DNA from: a virus
Direction: 5' to 3' (one strand)
DNA: 54,099 nt
Virus record (IMG/VR): IMGVR_UViG_3300037502_000458
Span: 1 to 54,099 of that record
Shown here: positions 24,561 through 32,557 of the stretch, piece after piece
How positions within the stretch are numbered: position 1 is the stretch's first letter
Layout: the number at the start of each line of letters is the position of its first letter
Made by a program: the position numbers and the translations under genes
The notes under the pieces: model-generated
Told to the model about the DNA's origin: nothing
What the model saw: only the letters and a program-made list of their open reading frames with translations
Database searches by the model: none

Positions 24561-25634
24561 TCAGCGGGTATATACCGAAATATTCGGCGCAAGCATCACA
24601 GGCGACTTGTCGCGCTCTTCATTCTCCGCAAGAGTCAGATACTTTTCTGCTTGGCCTTCAAGATACTGCGCCCTAGCAAGATCAACCCCCGGCAGTTCTA
24701 GAGCCATCTGGTGAGCCAGCATATTCTGAATTGCCAGATACCACCTTTGAGGGATTTCTAGCTCTCCTGACAAGGCTCCAACGTCCATGATTTGTCTGGA
24801 GTACCAAACAGTCATCTGAATAAATGGGTCAGAAGGAACCGGCCACAAGGTGATCTCTGCCTGTGGGATCGTCCTGTTGAACCAATACTGATACGGCTGG
24901 TTTGCAGTGAAGTTCTTGTTCGGCAAACTGGTGTAATCGTCCCGATTCAACCTAGCCATCGGGATTTCGGTTGAGTTGTTACCGAAAAACAGTTCCCTGA
25001 CACTGATCGTACCCCCTCCGGTCATCCTCATACGGTAATACTGCACCGTTTGACCGGGTTCAATGTCATGCCAGATCCATTCGTTGTTTACCCAAACCTC
25101 TGCACCGGGGTCATACAACGTATTCCAAGTAATTCCATCTGCGGAATACTCGTAAATGACCGAAAACGTGCCCGAAACACCCGGCAAAACACCAATAGAA
25201 CCTAAATAAACAGGGTTGTCAGTCCCGTAATCTACTGCAATGTTGCCGTTTGGCGCAGTTTGAGTGCAAAGTGTGTCAATGTTGCCGTCAAAAGCGTTCT
25301 CTACGACACCTCCGGCGCTACTGGTGTACCCCCCAGTGTCGTTAGGAGTCGGTCTGTTCATCTGCCGGTACATTACATTCAGTACGTCGTTACCTCCAAC
25401 TGGAAGTTTGTAGACATACTGATCGGCTTTCAGACCGTAAACCTTCTTCTCAATGGCCCAATACTGGATGCCAATGTTGATCAGGTTAGACAAAAGAAAA
25501 AACAGACTCTCTTTTGCACTGAGAATCTGTTCTGAGGTCAACTCTTCAGCCAACTTCCCACAACGCCTAGCGCCATGATCTATTAGCTTCTGAGTGCTAA
25601 TGACGGTTGTGCCGACTGTTCCTGAGTAGGACAT
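24561..25634 (-). CDS. P22 gp4-like head-tail adaptor with inserted discoidin (F5/8 type C) domain (357 aa)
   Basis: The N-terminal helical part (TQKLIDHGARRCGKLAEELT, then ILSAKESLFFLLSNLINIGI) and the C-terminal part (FNRTIPQAEITLWPVPSDPF, QRWYLAIQNMLAHQMALELP) are those of the P22 gp4 / phage adaptor family that docks to the portal. Between them, about 103-219, sits a jelly-roll module: AFDGNIDTLCTQTAPNGNIA, VDYGTDNPVYLGSIGVLPG, EYSADGITWNTLYD, YYRMRMTGGGTISVRELFFG, matching F5/8 type C sugar-binding domains. A carbohydrate-binding insertion in an adaptor is unusual and may project from the tail. Confidence 0.75.
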   Translation of the reverse strand: MSYSGTVGTTVISTQKLIDHGARRCGKLAEELTSEQILSAKESLFFLLSNLINIGIQYWAIEKKVYGLKADQYVYKLPVGGNDVLNVMYRQMNRPTPNDTGGYTSSAGGVVENAFDGNIDTLCTQTAPNGNIAVDYGTDNPVYLGSIGVLPGVSGTFSVIYEYSADGITWNTLYDPGAEVWVNNEWIWHDIEPGQTVQYYRMRMTGGGTISVRELFFGNNSTEIPMARLNRDDYTSLPNKNFTANQPYQYWFNRTIPQAEITLWPVPSDPFIQMTVWYSRQIMDVGALSGELEIPQRWYLAIQNMLAHQMALELPGVDLARAQYLEGQAEKYLTLAENEERDKSPVMLAPNISVYTR

Positions 25635-25637
25635 AGA

Positions 25638-26042
25638 TCACCAATTCGGGCAGTTCCACCGTTTCATCGAGGCTCTTGCTCTTGAACCCTTTTCACTGGC
25701 ACGAGCAATAGGACCCATTCTGGCACAAAACGAGTCTCTTCGCTTCCCACCTTCAGGCTGTGGAGGCTTCAGATTCGACCCGGTTTCTCGGTTGTACTTC
25801 TCGCGCCCCTTAGCCGTCAAACCTGCACCTTGCGAAGCCGGGAGCTTCTCTCCCCTGCCAATCGCCAAACTTGGACCGCCATCTTTCATGCGATCAGGAA
25901 GTTTTCCGTAACCCTTCTTGCCTACGTTTGACTCAGTGAACTCTTTGGCGACCGAGGGTTTAATCCCTACCTTCTTTGCAAAGGCGGGGTTGTTCTCCGC
26001 AGCCTTCATCAACCTGAATTGCGCCTTTGTCTTGGCGGGCAT
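25638..26042 (-). CDS. DUF6321-like basic phage protein (134 aa)
   Basis: Contains LPDRMKDGG, the run GAGLTAKGREKYNRETGSNL followed by KPPQPEGGKRRDSFCARMG, and RARASMKRWNC: a conserved pattern I know as DUF6321, seen in phages and plasmid-like elements. The protein is strongly basic with two cysteines near the conserved motifs and could bind nucleic acid in the virion. The start at 26042 (TGATG with the upstream stop) is preferred to GTG 26045. Confidence 0.65.
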   Translation of the reverse strand: MPAKTKAQFRLMKAAENNPAFAKKVGIKPSVAKEFTESNVGKKGYGKLPDRMKDGGPSLAIGRGEKLPASQGAGLTAKGREKYNRETGSNLKPPQPEGGKRRDSFCARMGPIARASEKGSRARASMKRWNCPNW

Positions 26043-26827
26043 CACACTTCACCATTATTCTTGATGTAAATACCCTCAAATGACGCTGTAACGTAAAAAC
26101 TGGACCCGTTTAATGCAATTGCTCTGGCTTCAATGTCACTCTTCTCGGGGATCGCCAAAGGAATCTCCCAGTCATACCGGAACGCTTCGGATGCCACAGT
26201 TACATCCGCAACATTTCGGAACACACCATTCAGCGGCCTGAAGAAAAATGACCCCAAAATAGTATGCGTGGTGTTATTGGATGACGCCGAAAACGTCCCG
26301 CCATATACATATAACGTATACCCCGCAGGGACCGTCCAAAGCGCCATTTGCGTCTGGTTAGCACCCAGCGTGATTACCGCATAAACCGTCGCAGGAACAC
26401 CGGCTGTTACTACCCCCGTCCCCACATACACCGTACCCGCCGCCGTACCACCAGAACCTGCCGTTGCAACATATGCACGAAATACTCGCAGATAAGAATT
26501 GACCGTATTGACCGCAGTCTGCCCGTTCAACTCTACGGTTTCGCTGATTTCGTTATAACTTGCATCTAAGCCCGAAACAACTACAGTCCTAGCCCCAGTC
26601 CCAGACGACGCATCATCTGTGCTGGAACTTGATACTTTCATCACCGTCGCCGCAGCAGGATACGCATACGCCCCGCCTTGACTCCAAATCGTCTCAGACG
26701 TTCCGTTGATGTCAGAATTTACGCCAAACTTGAATACAGTCTTATGCCCCTGTATCTGCGTCCGAGATACTTGAAGCTCAAAAGGCTCAAACCTGCCCTG
26801 CCGCGTGATTGAAGATATTGTGCTCAT
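26042..26827 (-). CDS. Beta-sandwich virion structural protein (261 aa)
   Basis: Matches a family seen in many marine and freshwater phages: FEPFELQVSRTQIQGHKTVF at the start, GGAYAYPAAATVMKVSSSST, DDASSGTGARTVVVSGLDAS, and WTVPAGYTLYVYGGTFSASS. Predominantly beta; no catalytic residues. It lies between capsid and adaptor genes, so a capsid decoration or neck protein is likely. The family is recognised but its role is not established to my knowledge. Confidence 0.65.
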   Translation of the reverse strand: MSTISSITRQGRFEPFELQVSRTQIQGHKTVFKFGVNSDINGTSETIWSQGGAYAYPAAATVMKVSSSSTDDASSGTGARTVVVSGLDASYNEISETVELNGQTAVNTVNSYLRVFRAYVATAGSGGTAAGTVYVGTGVVTAGVPATVYAVITLGANQTQMALWTVPAGYTLYVYGGTFSASSNNTTHTILGSFFFRPLNGVFRNVADVTVASEAFRYDWEIPLAIPEKSDIEARAIALNGSSFYVTASFEGIYIKNNGEV

Positions 26828-26843
26828 GTCTGTCCTTAAATGA

Positions 26844-26865
26844 GACAGGGGCCGAAGCCCCCGTC
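26844..26865 (-). terminator. Strong UUCG-tetraloop hairpin after the KGG-repeat gene
   Basis: Minus strand: GAC-G-GGGGC, loop TTCG, GCCCC-T-GTC, a 9-bp stem with one G-U pair closed by a very stable UUCG tetraloop, two bases after the TAA of the gene at 26867. Downstream bases are CTCATTT, only weakly U-rich, so it may terminate only partly or protect the 3' end of the capsid mRNA. Confidence 0.6.
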
Positions 26866-26866
26866 T

Positions 26867-27943
26867 TTAGCACACTTTGCCGCCGCGCTTCTTGGAAACC
26901 GTTACAGATTCTTTCGTCTCGGTCACAGTTTTAGGCTTCGTAAAATACTCCTTACCCTTCTGGTATAGCTCTTTCACTATACCAAGAGGATTCAGAGCAT
27001 CCTCGACGCCTCGACGCGCTTCTGCGGCTGTTGCTTGAGGATCTTTAACAGTCAGACGGTCTTGCTTGATTTGTTCGGCAGTAGAACCGCCGTCCTTCAT
27101 GCGACCGTACTTGCTGTAGACCTCATTACTATAAGCCTTCGCTTCCCGCATCGCAGTTGCATTCTCCGCTTTGTTCGCCCTTAGTAGACGAGCCTCAGCA
27201 GGAGTTACAGAGCCACCTTTTTTGAAAGTGCCTGACAACTGAGTAATGCTTACAGGAGCAGAGGGCTTCTTGCGGCCTTGGGGCATCGCTACAGGGGCAC
27301 CGCTATCAACAACTCCCCCCGTAGCGTAGGCTTTTTTTGCCATGCCACCTTTCTTGTAACCGCCAGCGTTAGCCTTGGCAACACCACCAGTCTTATAGCC
27401 ACCCGCATTGCCCATCTTCACCCCACCCGTTTTCGCGGGCGAATGATCAGGCTTTGCAGTGTCCATCTTGGTGTTGCGGTACTTGCCGCCTTGACCTTCC
27501 GTGTTAATGATGCCGCCGTCTTTATAACCGCCTTGGCCCATCACTACACCACCCGTTTTCAGACCCTTGTGAGCCTTACTAGCGGGCTTATCAGCGTGCT
27601 CTTTGAGGGCTTTCTCAGTCTTTGCCATCTTCATCATTTCTGACTTGTGCATAGACTTTGATTCGCCACCCTCTTTCATCATGCGACCCGCCATACCTAC
27701 CGGAGCAGCCGGAGCCGCAGCAGCAGGCATAGCCATCATCGCACGACGACGAGCAGCCATAGAAGGACGCCGAGGAGCCATGGCCGGAGCCATTCCACCA
27801 CGAGCAGGCATTGCAGGTTCTGCTGTGGTGGTCCCCATGCCGGGCATACCACCGGCTTGCATCTTCTTGACCTTGCCGCCCTTTTTGAGTTTTAGCTCAA
27901 TAGAAGGCTCGGTGGTCATCATCTTAACCATCGGCTTGAACAT
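26867..27943 (-). CDS. Basic KGG-repeat virion protein (358 aa)
   Basis: Low-complexity and rich in Lys, Gly, Met and Ala. Repeats of the type GGYKTGGVAKA, GGYKKGGMAKK, TGGVVMGQGGYKDGG (about 125-205) alternate with helical Met/Ala/Arg segments (MAARRRAMMAMPAAAAPAA). C-terminal third (AEARLLRANKAENATAMREA) is helical and ends KKRGGKVC. No enzyme motif. The position two genes from the major capsid protein and the charge suggest a DNA-interacting or capsid-lining virion protein. Similar KGG segments occur in the PcfJ-like and giant proteins. Confidence 0.6.
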   Translation of the reverse strand: MFKPMVKMMTTEPSIELKLKKGGKVKKMQAGGMPGMGTTTAEPAMPARGGMAPAMAPRRPSMAARRRAMMAMPAAAAPAAPVGMAGRMMKEGGESKSMHKSEMMKMAKTEKALKEHADKPASKAHKGLKTGGVVMGQGGYKDGGIINTEGQGGKYRNTKMDTAKPDHSPAKTGGVKMGNAGGYKTGGVAKANAGGYKKGGMAKKAYATGGVVDSGAPVAMPQGRKKPSAPVSITQLSGTFKKGGSVTPAEARLLRANKAENATAMREAKAYSNEVYSKYGRMKDGGSTAEQIKQDRLTVKDPQATAAEARRGVEDALNPLGIVKELYQKGKEYFTKPKTVTETKESVTVSKKRGGKVC

Positions 27944-27958
27944 TTCTCGCTCCTTAAA

Positions 27959-27974
27959 CGGGGGTTTCCCCCCG
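27959..27974 (-). terminator. GC hairpin with GNRA-type tetraloop
   Basis: Minus strand CGGGGG, loop GAAA, CCCCCG, followed by TTTAAGGAG. Six GC pairs with a GNRA loop six bases after the stop of the beta-helix gene, and its 3' flank runs straight into the ribosome site of the next gene. Partial terminator or RNA-stability element. Confidence 0.55.
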
Positions 27975-27980
27975 AGTCAG

Positions 27981-29012
27981 TTAGGACGGATTCACGCCGA
28001 TACCACCGGCGCTAGCAGACGGCGCAGGCATATCGACATAAATCTGACCAAGCGACGAAGCATCGGAGCCGAACTCGGTAATGCCGACCATCATCGAATT
28101 CTTGATTACAACTTGACCACCAGCCGATGCCGCCAGAGTAGCCAGCGCCGAAAGAGTAGTCGAGGTCGAACCAATATTGTTGATGAAGGAGCAGCCCTTG
28201 AACAGCGCATACCGATCCATACCCGAAGCAGCACCGACCTTGATACCAATCGGAGTCGCCGCAGACGCTTGGAACGGAAGTGTGCAGTCAATGAACGAGT
28301 TACGAGCCGTGCCGCCAGCAAACTCAATGGTTGCATTCGCCGCACTGCGAGCTACGGTGTCACCACCAAGCGTGCAGTTCATGAACGTATGCTCACCACC
28401 ACCATTAAGTTTCAGCGTCCGAGCGTTTGCACCAGCGGCAGAAGCTGCATCAGCCATGCCGTAGATGTTTACGTTGCTGTAAGCATTGCGAGAACCAGAA
28501 TCAGTCCAAGCAATCATGCTGGCCGATCCCGTGGAGAACCCACAGAACACGGACAGATTGGCAAAGTAACACCCAGATGCAGTCACGTTAATGAACGCAT
28601 CACTGTTAAAGGTCGTTGCAGTGTAAGTGCCGGTCGGAGGAGCAATACGAGCACGCTGGGCTACAGCCGTCGGAGCGCAAACACCAATCAAATGAGTGGC
28701 GTTCTTGTTCCAGTTCAAAGTACCCGTGGTAGCAGCCGAGTTGATGGACTGAGCCAGCGCGGTACTAAGACGGGCAGAACCCGCAGAAGTACCATCACCA
28801 ACCAGCACAACAACGTCGTTGTTACCAGCAGTACACTTTGCCAGAGCACCGTAAAGAGTTTTCAGAGGCAGTTCAGGCGTACCGTCGTTACCATCAGCAC
28901 CATTCACCGGATCTACAAAATAGTAGTTACCCGTGAACGGAAGTCCACCAATGGTTCCCAGAACCGGCACCCCGAAACTAGTAATCCCATTCGGGAAATT
29001 AGTCAGGGACAT
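27981..29012 (-). CDS. Right-handed beta-helix virion protein (343 aa)
   Basis: Starts MSLTNFPNGITSFGVPVLGT; residues about 25-60 (NYYFVDPVNGADGNDGTPEL then LKTLYGALAKC) are the usual opening of a parallel beta-helix of the pectate-lyase-like type, followed by repeats such as INVTASGCYFANLSVF, NVNIYGMAD, HTFMNCTLGGDTV, NSFIDCTLPF and ALFKGCSFINN. No polysaccharide-lyase catalytic residues can be identified with confidence. Encoded directly after the major capsid protein rather than with tail fibres, so a capsid fibre or decoration protein is more likely than a tailspike. Confidence 0.7.
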   Translation of the reverse strand: MSLTNFPNGITSFGVPVLGTIGGLPFTGNYYFVDPVNGADGNDGTPELPLKTLYGALAKCTAGNNDVVVLVGDGTSAGSARLSTALAQSINSAATTGTLNWNKNATHLIGVCAPTAVAQRARIAPPTGTYTATTFNSDAFINVTASGCYFANLSVFCGFSTGSASMIAWTDSGSRNAYSNVNIYGMADAASAAGANARTLKLNGGGEHTFMNCTLGGDTVARSAANATIEFAGGTARNSFIDCTLPFQASAATPIGIKVGAASGMDRYALFKGCSFINNIGSTSTTLSALATLAASAGGQVVIKNSMMVGITEFGSDASSLGQIYVDMPAPSASAGGIGVNPS

Positions 29013-29051
29013 TTGATTCTCCTAAAGATTCGTGTGGGCATAAGCAATCAC

Positions 29052-29097
29052 CAGCGGGGAACCCGTTTACATCCTTTGGGTTTACTAACCCCCGCTG
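29052..29097 (-). terminator. Hairpin after the major capsid gene
   Basis: Minus strand CAGCGGGG (29097-29090) pairs with CCCCGCTG (29059-29052); inside, GGGTT and AACCC can pair further. It sits 10 bases after the capsid stop and 40 bases before the next start. No U-tract, so attenuation or mRNA processing/stability is more likely than full termination. Confidence 0.5.
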
Positions 29098-29106
29098 ATG
29101 GTTACG

Positions 29107-30021
29107 TCATGCACCCGGAGTGCCGTAAAGTGCCCTTGGGTCGGTGAAGCCCACATCATAGCGTTCCGTCGCCTTGTAACGCATGGTGTCGGTTTCAAAG
29201 TCACCTTCCATGGTTTTCTCAAGGCGGCGGCGCATGAGGAGTTTCATGCCTTCGGGCGCATCGGTCTGGACCCACCATGCGGTCGGGGAGGTCAGACGCG
29301 ACAGAACGGCAGCACCTTCATCAAGCAGACCAATCGACTTGATGGGGTTGATGTCGTTGTTAGCGTTACCCGAACGCAGGACGGACTTCAGGAGAACCTC
29401 GGCTTGGAAGACGTTGCCGGGAGCCACAACCAACTGACGGGGCACCAGACGAATCTTCTTGCCGTTGTTGTCTACCGCCTGACGGATCTGGATCAGCATC
29501 TGTTCCAGCGAAGTCTGCGAGAGAACCGCAGCAGTCGTCAGAAGATTGCTGAACGTGCCGTTGACGATAGGATGAGCGTTACTGTTCAGCGAAACGCCGT
29601 CACCGCCCGGATAGGACGAGTTGAAGGCGCGGTTCAGAACGTTGGCGCTCAGCGTCTCTTTGGTCTCAATCAGCGATTGAGCCAAGTGACGGGCGTAAAC
29701 CTGACCGATACGGATATGGTCGCCGTCCTCAACAAGCACTTTCGTCAGAGCGAAGGCCAGACCATAGACCTTGTAGACGTAACGCTTGAGGAACAGCACT
29801 CCACCCTGCTGATAGGTCACTGGGGTGCCATCAGGAAGCTGCGGAGCCGCGCCAAAACCGTACAGAACGGGTTCTTCGTGGTAGTTACGGGGGATACCTT
29901 CCTGCTCGCGGAACACTCGGCTCCACTCATCAGTGCGCTGATCGTATACACCATCAAAGCACTCGTTCAGGATAGGTTCGACAATTGACCGAAAATCGGT
30001 ACTACGCATCGGGGCTGCCAT
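29107..30021 (-). CDS. Major capsid protein (304 aa)
   Basis: Recognised by overall pattern: MRSTDFRSIVEPILNECFDG, RVFREQEGIPRNYHEEPVLY, GGVLFLKRYVYKVYGLAFAL, then LVEDGDHIRIGQVYARHLAQ, a typical P-domain region with the conserved helix of HK97-fold capsid proteins; next RLVPRQLVVAPGNVFQAEVL and ending with the beta-rich KLLMRRRLEKTMEGDFETD region. Length fits a compact HK97 fold without a delta domain. Preceded by scaffold, cement-like and Cpn10 genes and followed by decoration-type genes. Ribosome site GGAGGG lies close upstream. Confidence 0.88.
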   Translation of the reverse strand: MAAPMRSTDFRSIVEPILNECFDGVYDQRTDEWSRVFREQEGIPRNYHEEPVLYGFGAAPQLPDGTPVTYQQGGVLFLKRYVYKVYGLAFALTKVLVEDGDHIRIGQVYARHLAQSLIETKETLSANVLNRAFNSSYPGGDGVSLNSNAHPIVNGTFSNLLTTAAVLSQTSLEQMLIQIRQAVDNNGKKIRLVPRQLVVAPGNVFQAEVLLKSVLRSGNANNDINPIKSIGLLDEGAAVLSRLTSPTAWWVQTDAPEGMKLLMRRRLEKTMEGDFETDTMRYKATERYDVGFTDPRALYGTPGA

Positions 30022-30034
30022 GATCTAGCCCTCC

Positions 30035-30658
30035 TTATACGGCAATCGGCGTGTAATTCGTGCCGGAGACACGAACTTGGCCGTATTGATGTTGAGAGAT
30101 CTTGGCGCGAACGATAACGTAAGCGTCACCCCAGTCATTATCAGGATACGGCGCAATATCAACAATCCGCATCTGAGCTTCACCGTTTGCACCAACAAGA
30201 CTGATGCTCAGGGTGGCTTGGCTAAGACCCGTGGTCGTCGATCCGTCCGTGGTGTTGCTCAGATCCGCCTCATCACCAACCGAGGTCTGAAGCAGAGTGC
30301 CATCAGCCTGAATCTCATAAACAATGTTCGGATCATCGTAAAAGTACGCGACAACCGAACCAACCTGAAAACTTTCGTTAGCAGGCCAATAGTTTGAAAC
30401 ACGACGCCGACCCGTGGCATCCGTCCACTCGACACCCGCAAAGGCACCAAGGAACGCTTCGCCAGCAGCAGCGACAACGATGTAACCGCCCGTGTCCATC
30501 TTGATGGGCTGACCCTTCAGGATGGTAGTGGCATAACCCGCCGAGACGTTTCCGCTCGTCGAGACCGCTTGAATTCCGTTAGCAAGAGCCTGAGCACGAT
30601 CCAGACCACTGGGGTGAAATGCAGGCCGCAAGCCGAACGGAGCACTAGTAGCAGACAT
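30035..30658 (-). CDS. Capsid-associated structural protein (207 aa)
   Basis: Starts MSATSAPFGLRPAFHPSGLD; conserved-looking EAFLGAFAGVEWTDATGRRR, then VSNYWPANESFQVGSVVAYF. Beta-rich with Thr/Gly-rich loops. This family is regularly found immediately upstream of the major capsid gene of podovirus-like phages and is a virion component; cement or head-decoration function is inferred. Thirteen bases before the capsid gene. Confidence 0.65.
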   Translation of the reverse strand: MSATSAPFGLRPAFHPSGLDRAQALANGIQAVSTSGNVSAGYATTILKGQPIKMDTGGYIVVAAAGEAFLGAFAGVEWTDATGRRRVSNYWPANESFQVGSVVAYFYDDPNIVYEIQADGTLLQTSVGDEADLSNTTDGSTTTGLSQATLSISLVGANGEAQMRIVDIAPYPDNDWGDAYVIVRAKISQHQYGQVRVSGTNYTPIAV

Positions 30659-30670
30659 AGTTAACTCCTG

Positions 30671-31204
30671 TTAGCCCGTAAATACGGGAGTTTTGACTGG
30701 TTCATCCAGCATTCCAAAGCCTTCACCCTCAACCTGCCCGAGAGACCTGCCTCGGCTGTCTCGACCCTGAGCCTGCTCTGCTTGATACCGAACCTTCTCG
30801 GACTCTTGCATCGGCAACTCATGGTGCATATGCAACATAACGTCCTGATACACATCCATAGGGATCTTGTACAAGACCATTTCGTTACACGAGACAAAAC
30901 CAGTGTTCTCGCCAGCCTTTACACGGTAATTTTCAAATCCGGGTAACTCATCCGCTTTCACAGGTACATACCCGAGTCGCATCCGTTTATCAATGCTGTC
31001 GTATCCATTGGTGGTTGAAAGCCAGCACAAATGCCATCCCGGAATATCCGGGGTCTTTGGAAGTGCTGATTGGGTCCACTCATCGCTCCACATCTTGCGA
31101 CGTTCCTGCGTGGAATGGAGAGAATCGTCTGAACGGGTTACGTCCTCGATTGCGCGAGTTTCGCGTCCGCCAGCGTTTAGAGACTTCTTTAAGCGTGAAT
31201 CCAT
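30671..31204 (-). CDS. Conserved head-region protein (177 aa)
   Basis: N-terminal basic helix (RLKKSLNAGGRETRAIEDV), central ALPKTPDIPGWHLCWLSTTN motif followed by DSIDKRMRLGYVPVKADELP, then FVSCNEMVLYKIPMDVYQDV and a Gln/Glu-rich helix. The WHLCWLSTTN-DSIDKRxRLGY block is a recurring phage signature between scaffold and capsid genes. Unknown role; assembly factor or minor head protein is likely from position. Confidence 0.6.
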   Translation of the reverse strand: MDSRLKKSLNAGGRETRAIEDVTRSDDSLHSTQERRKMWSDEWTQSALPKTPDIPGWHLCWLSTTNGYDSIDKRMRLGYVPVKADELPGFENYRVKAGENTGFVSCNEMVLYKIPMDVYQDVMLHMHHELPMQESEKVRYQAEQAQGRDSRGRSLGQVEGEGFGMLDEPVKTPVFTG

Positions 31205-31208
31205 GAAT

Positions 31209-32135
31209 TTAGCTCCTTCGTGCTTCTTGGGCGTATCGTTTAATCATCTTGGCGCGTTTGTCGGGATCTTCCCAAAAACCCGCATCTTTCATCGCTCGGA
31301 CCTGCTCGGGACTCAATACAAACTGATTCCCTCCTCGCGGTGCTGATTCACGACCCGATCCAGTTACTACACTTCTGGGCTTCCTCCTTGGTTCGTCATA
31401 TTGATTGTACCTATGCGGTAGCCGTTTCTGCAAGCGATTATCTAATTCATCCCAATATTCTTCCGTACTGGGATCCCAGCCTTCCTTGTGAAGTTTCTGG
31501 TCAATAATCTTTGCAATCTGACTATCCTCGTCGTTTCCAGTCGGGTCATACCAAGAGTTGTTTTCCATCCACTGGTTTGCATGACGCATCAGTTGTGGAT
31601 TAACCGCCCCGGTTTCTTGAGTCTGCGACTTTGCCGCCTGCTCTTTAGCCCGCTTCAACGCCTCTACACGACCACGGGTCTCATACCAAAGCTCTTGAGC
31701 CTTAGCCATCTCCGCGCCGTTAGAACGATTCCCCGCATCACTGAGTTTTGCCATCGCATACTGAAGACGCAATTCCTCATCTTCAATTGCTTTGTCCAAC
31801 CTAGCTAAATCAGAACTGTGCGTCTTCTTCTCTACTACCGCTAGACGCTCCATCAACTCCTGATTCTGCCTCTGTAGAAGCTCTAAACGACGATCCTTCT
31901 CTTCGTTTGTCTTCTTGATCAAATCCTTCTTGGCCCTGCGTCTGGCTCGCCTAGCGGCCCGTACAGCCTCTGTATCGTCAGGATGATCTTCGTCATCCAC
32001 TTCACCCCCTTCTGCCTTCTCAATAGGGGCGTCCTCTTCTTCTTTTGGAACCAAATCATCAGGAAGTTCTACAACGGCTGAACCGTCAGTCTCTTCCTTG
32101 ATGTTTAGCTCGTCCTTTACTTTAGGATCGTTCAT
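31209..32135 (-). CDS. Scaffolding protein (308 aa)
   Basis: Acidic N-terminus (PDDLVPKEEEDAPIEKAEGG, then EVDDEDHPDDTEA), an Arg/Lys-rich then long coiled-coil region (about 60-170, AARRARRRAKKDLIKKTNEE and RLELLQRQNQELMERLAVVE) and a C-terminal basic helical part (FVLSPEQVRAMKDAGFWEDP). This is the standard composition of phage scaffolds, which line the procapsid and bind the coat protein through a basic C-terminal helix. Gene order portal - Cpn10 - scaffold - capsid supports the call. Confidence 0.7.
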   Translation of the reverse strand: MNDPKVKDELNIKEETDGSAVVELPDDLVPKEEEDAPIEKAEGGEVDDEDHPDDTEAVRAARRARRRAKKDLIKKTNEEKDRRLELLQRQNQELMERLAVVEKKTHSSDLARLDKAIEDEELRLQYAMAKLSDAGNRSNGAEMAKAQELWYETRGRVEALKRAKEQAAKSQTQETGAVNPQLMRHANQWMENNSWYDPTGNDEDSQIAKIIDQKLHKEGWDPSTEEYWDELDNRLQKRLPHRYNQYDEPRRKPRSVVTGSGRESAPRGGNQFVLSPEQVRAMKDAGFWEDPDKRAKMIKRYAQEARRS

Positions 32136-32557
32136 ACAAATGCTTTCATGGCTAGAGGATCAGTCGTCACTTTTGCAATGACCTCGTGATCGTTAAAGAT
32201 GGCAAATAGACTGGGTTCGTCGTCGCCCTCAATAGGGACCTCCCACCTGTCACCGCCCCATTTGGGTACACGGATAAAGTCTCCCGGATTGCACCAAGAG
32301 CCTTCAGGCCAAGATTGCATGGTGTCTCGATGCTTAAAAGCCAACGGACCCACAGCAATAACCTTAGCCACCATGTTTTGCCACTTTTCTGCCTCTTTCG
32401 TCTCGGATACCAGAATCAGTCCACTTTGAGACTTCTTCTTGGTTCGCCGCAGTTGTACGAGAATCCTTCCACCTAGCGGAGTAGCACCGGGATCGACACT
32501 CGGGAATGCCCAAGCAAGTTCAGCTTCGTTAGAAGCTACCGGCTCATTCATGTTCAT
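32132..32557 (-). CDS. Phage-encoded GroES-like co-chaperonin (Cpn10, 141 aa)
   Basis: The region 26-130 aligns by eye with GroES: PLGGRILVQLRRTKKKSQSG, with the mobile-loop equivalent KKSQSGLILVSE whose hydrophobic LIL corresponds to the IVL that docks GroEL; then WQNMVAKVIAVGPLAF, PGDFIRVPKWGGDRWEVP and AIFNDHEVIAKV. Like T4 gp31, it should cap host GroEL so that the capsid protein folds. Encoded between portal and scaffold/capsid genes. The N-terminal 25 residues are extra. Starts ATG 32557 (or 32551). Confidence 0.82.
   Translation of the reverse strand: MNMNEPVASNEAELAWAFPSVDPGATPLGGRILVQLRRTKKKSQSGLILVSETKEAEKWQNMVAKVIAVGPLAFKHRDTMQSWPEGSWCNPGDFIRVPKWGGDRWEVPIEGDDEPSLFAIFNDHEVIAKVTTDPLAMKAFV

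Noticed and set aside
27603-29147. 514-codon open frame on the plus strand, antisense to the KGG-repeat and beta-helix genes
   Set aside because: Composition is Arg/Ser/Thr/His-rich without domains, and it lies opposite two convincing genes; it is a mirror frame of GC-rich codon use.
29098-29988. 296-codon plus-strand frame antisense to the major capsid gene
   Set aside because: Pure shadow of the capsid reading frame; no ribosome site or recognisable domain.
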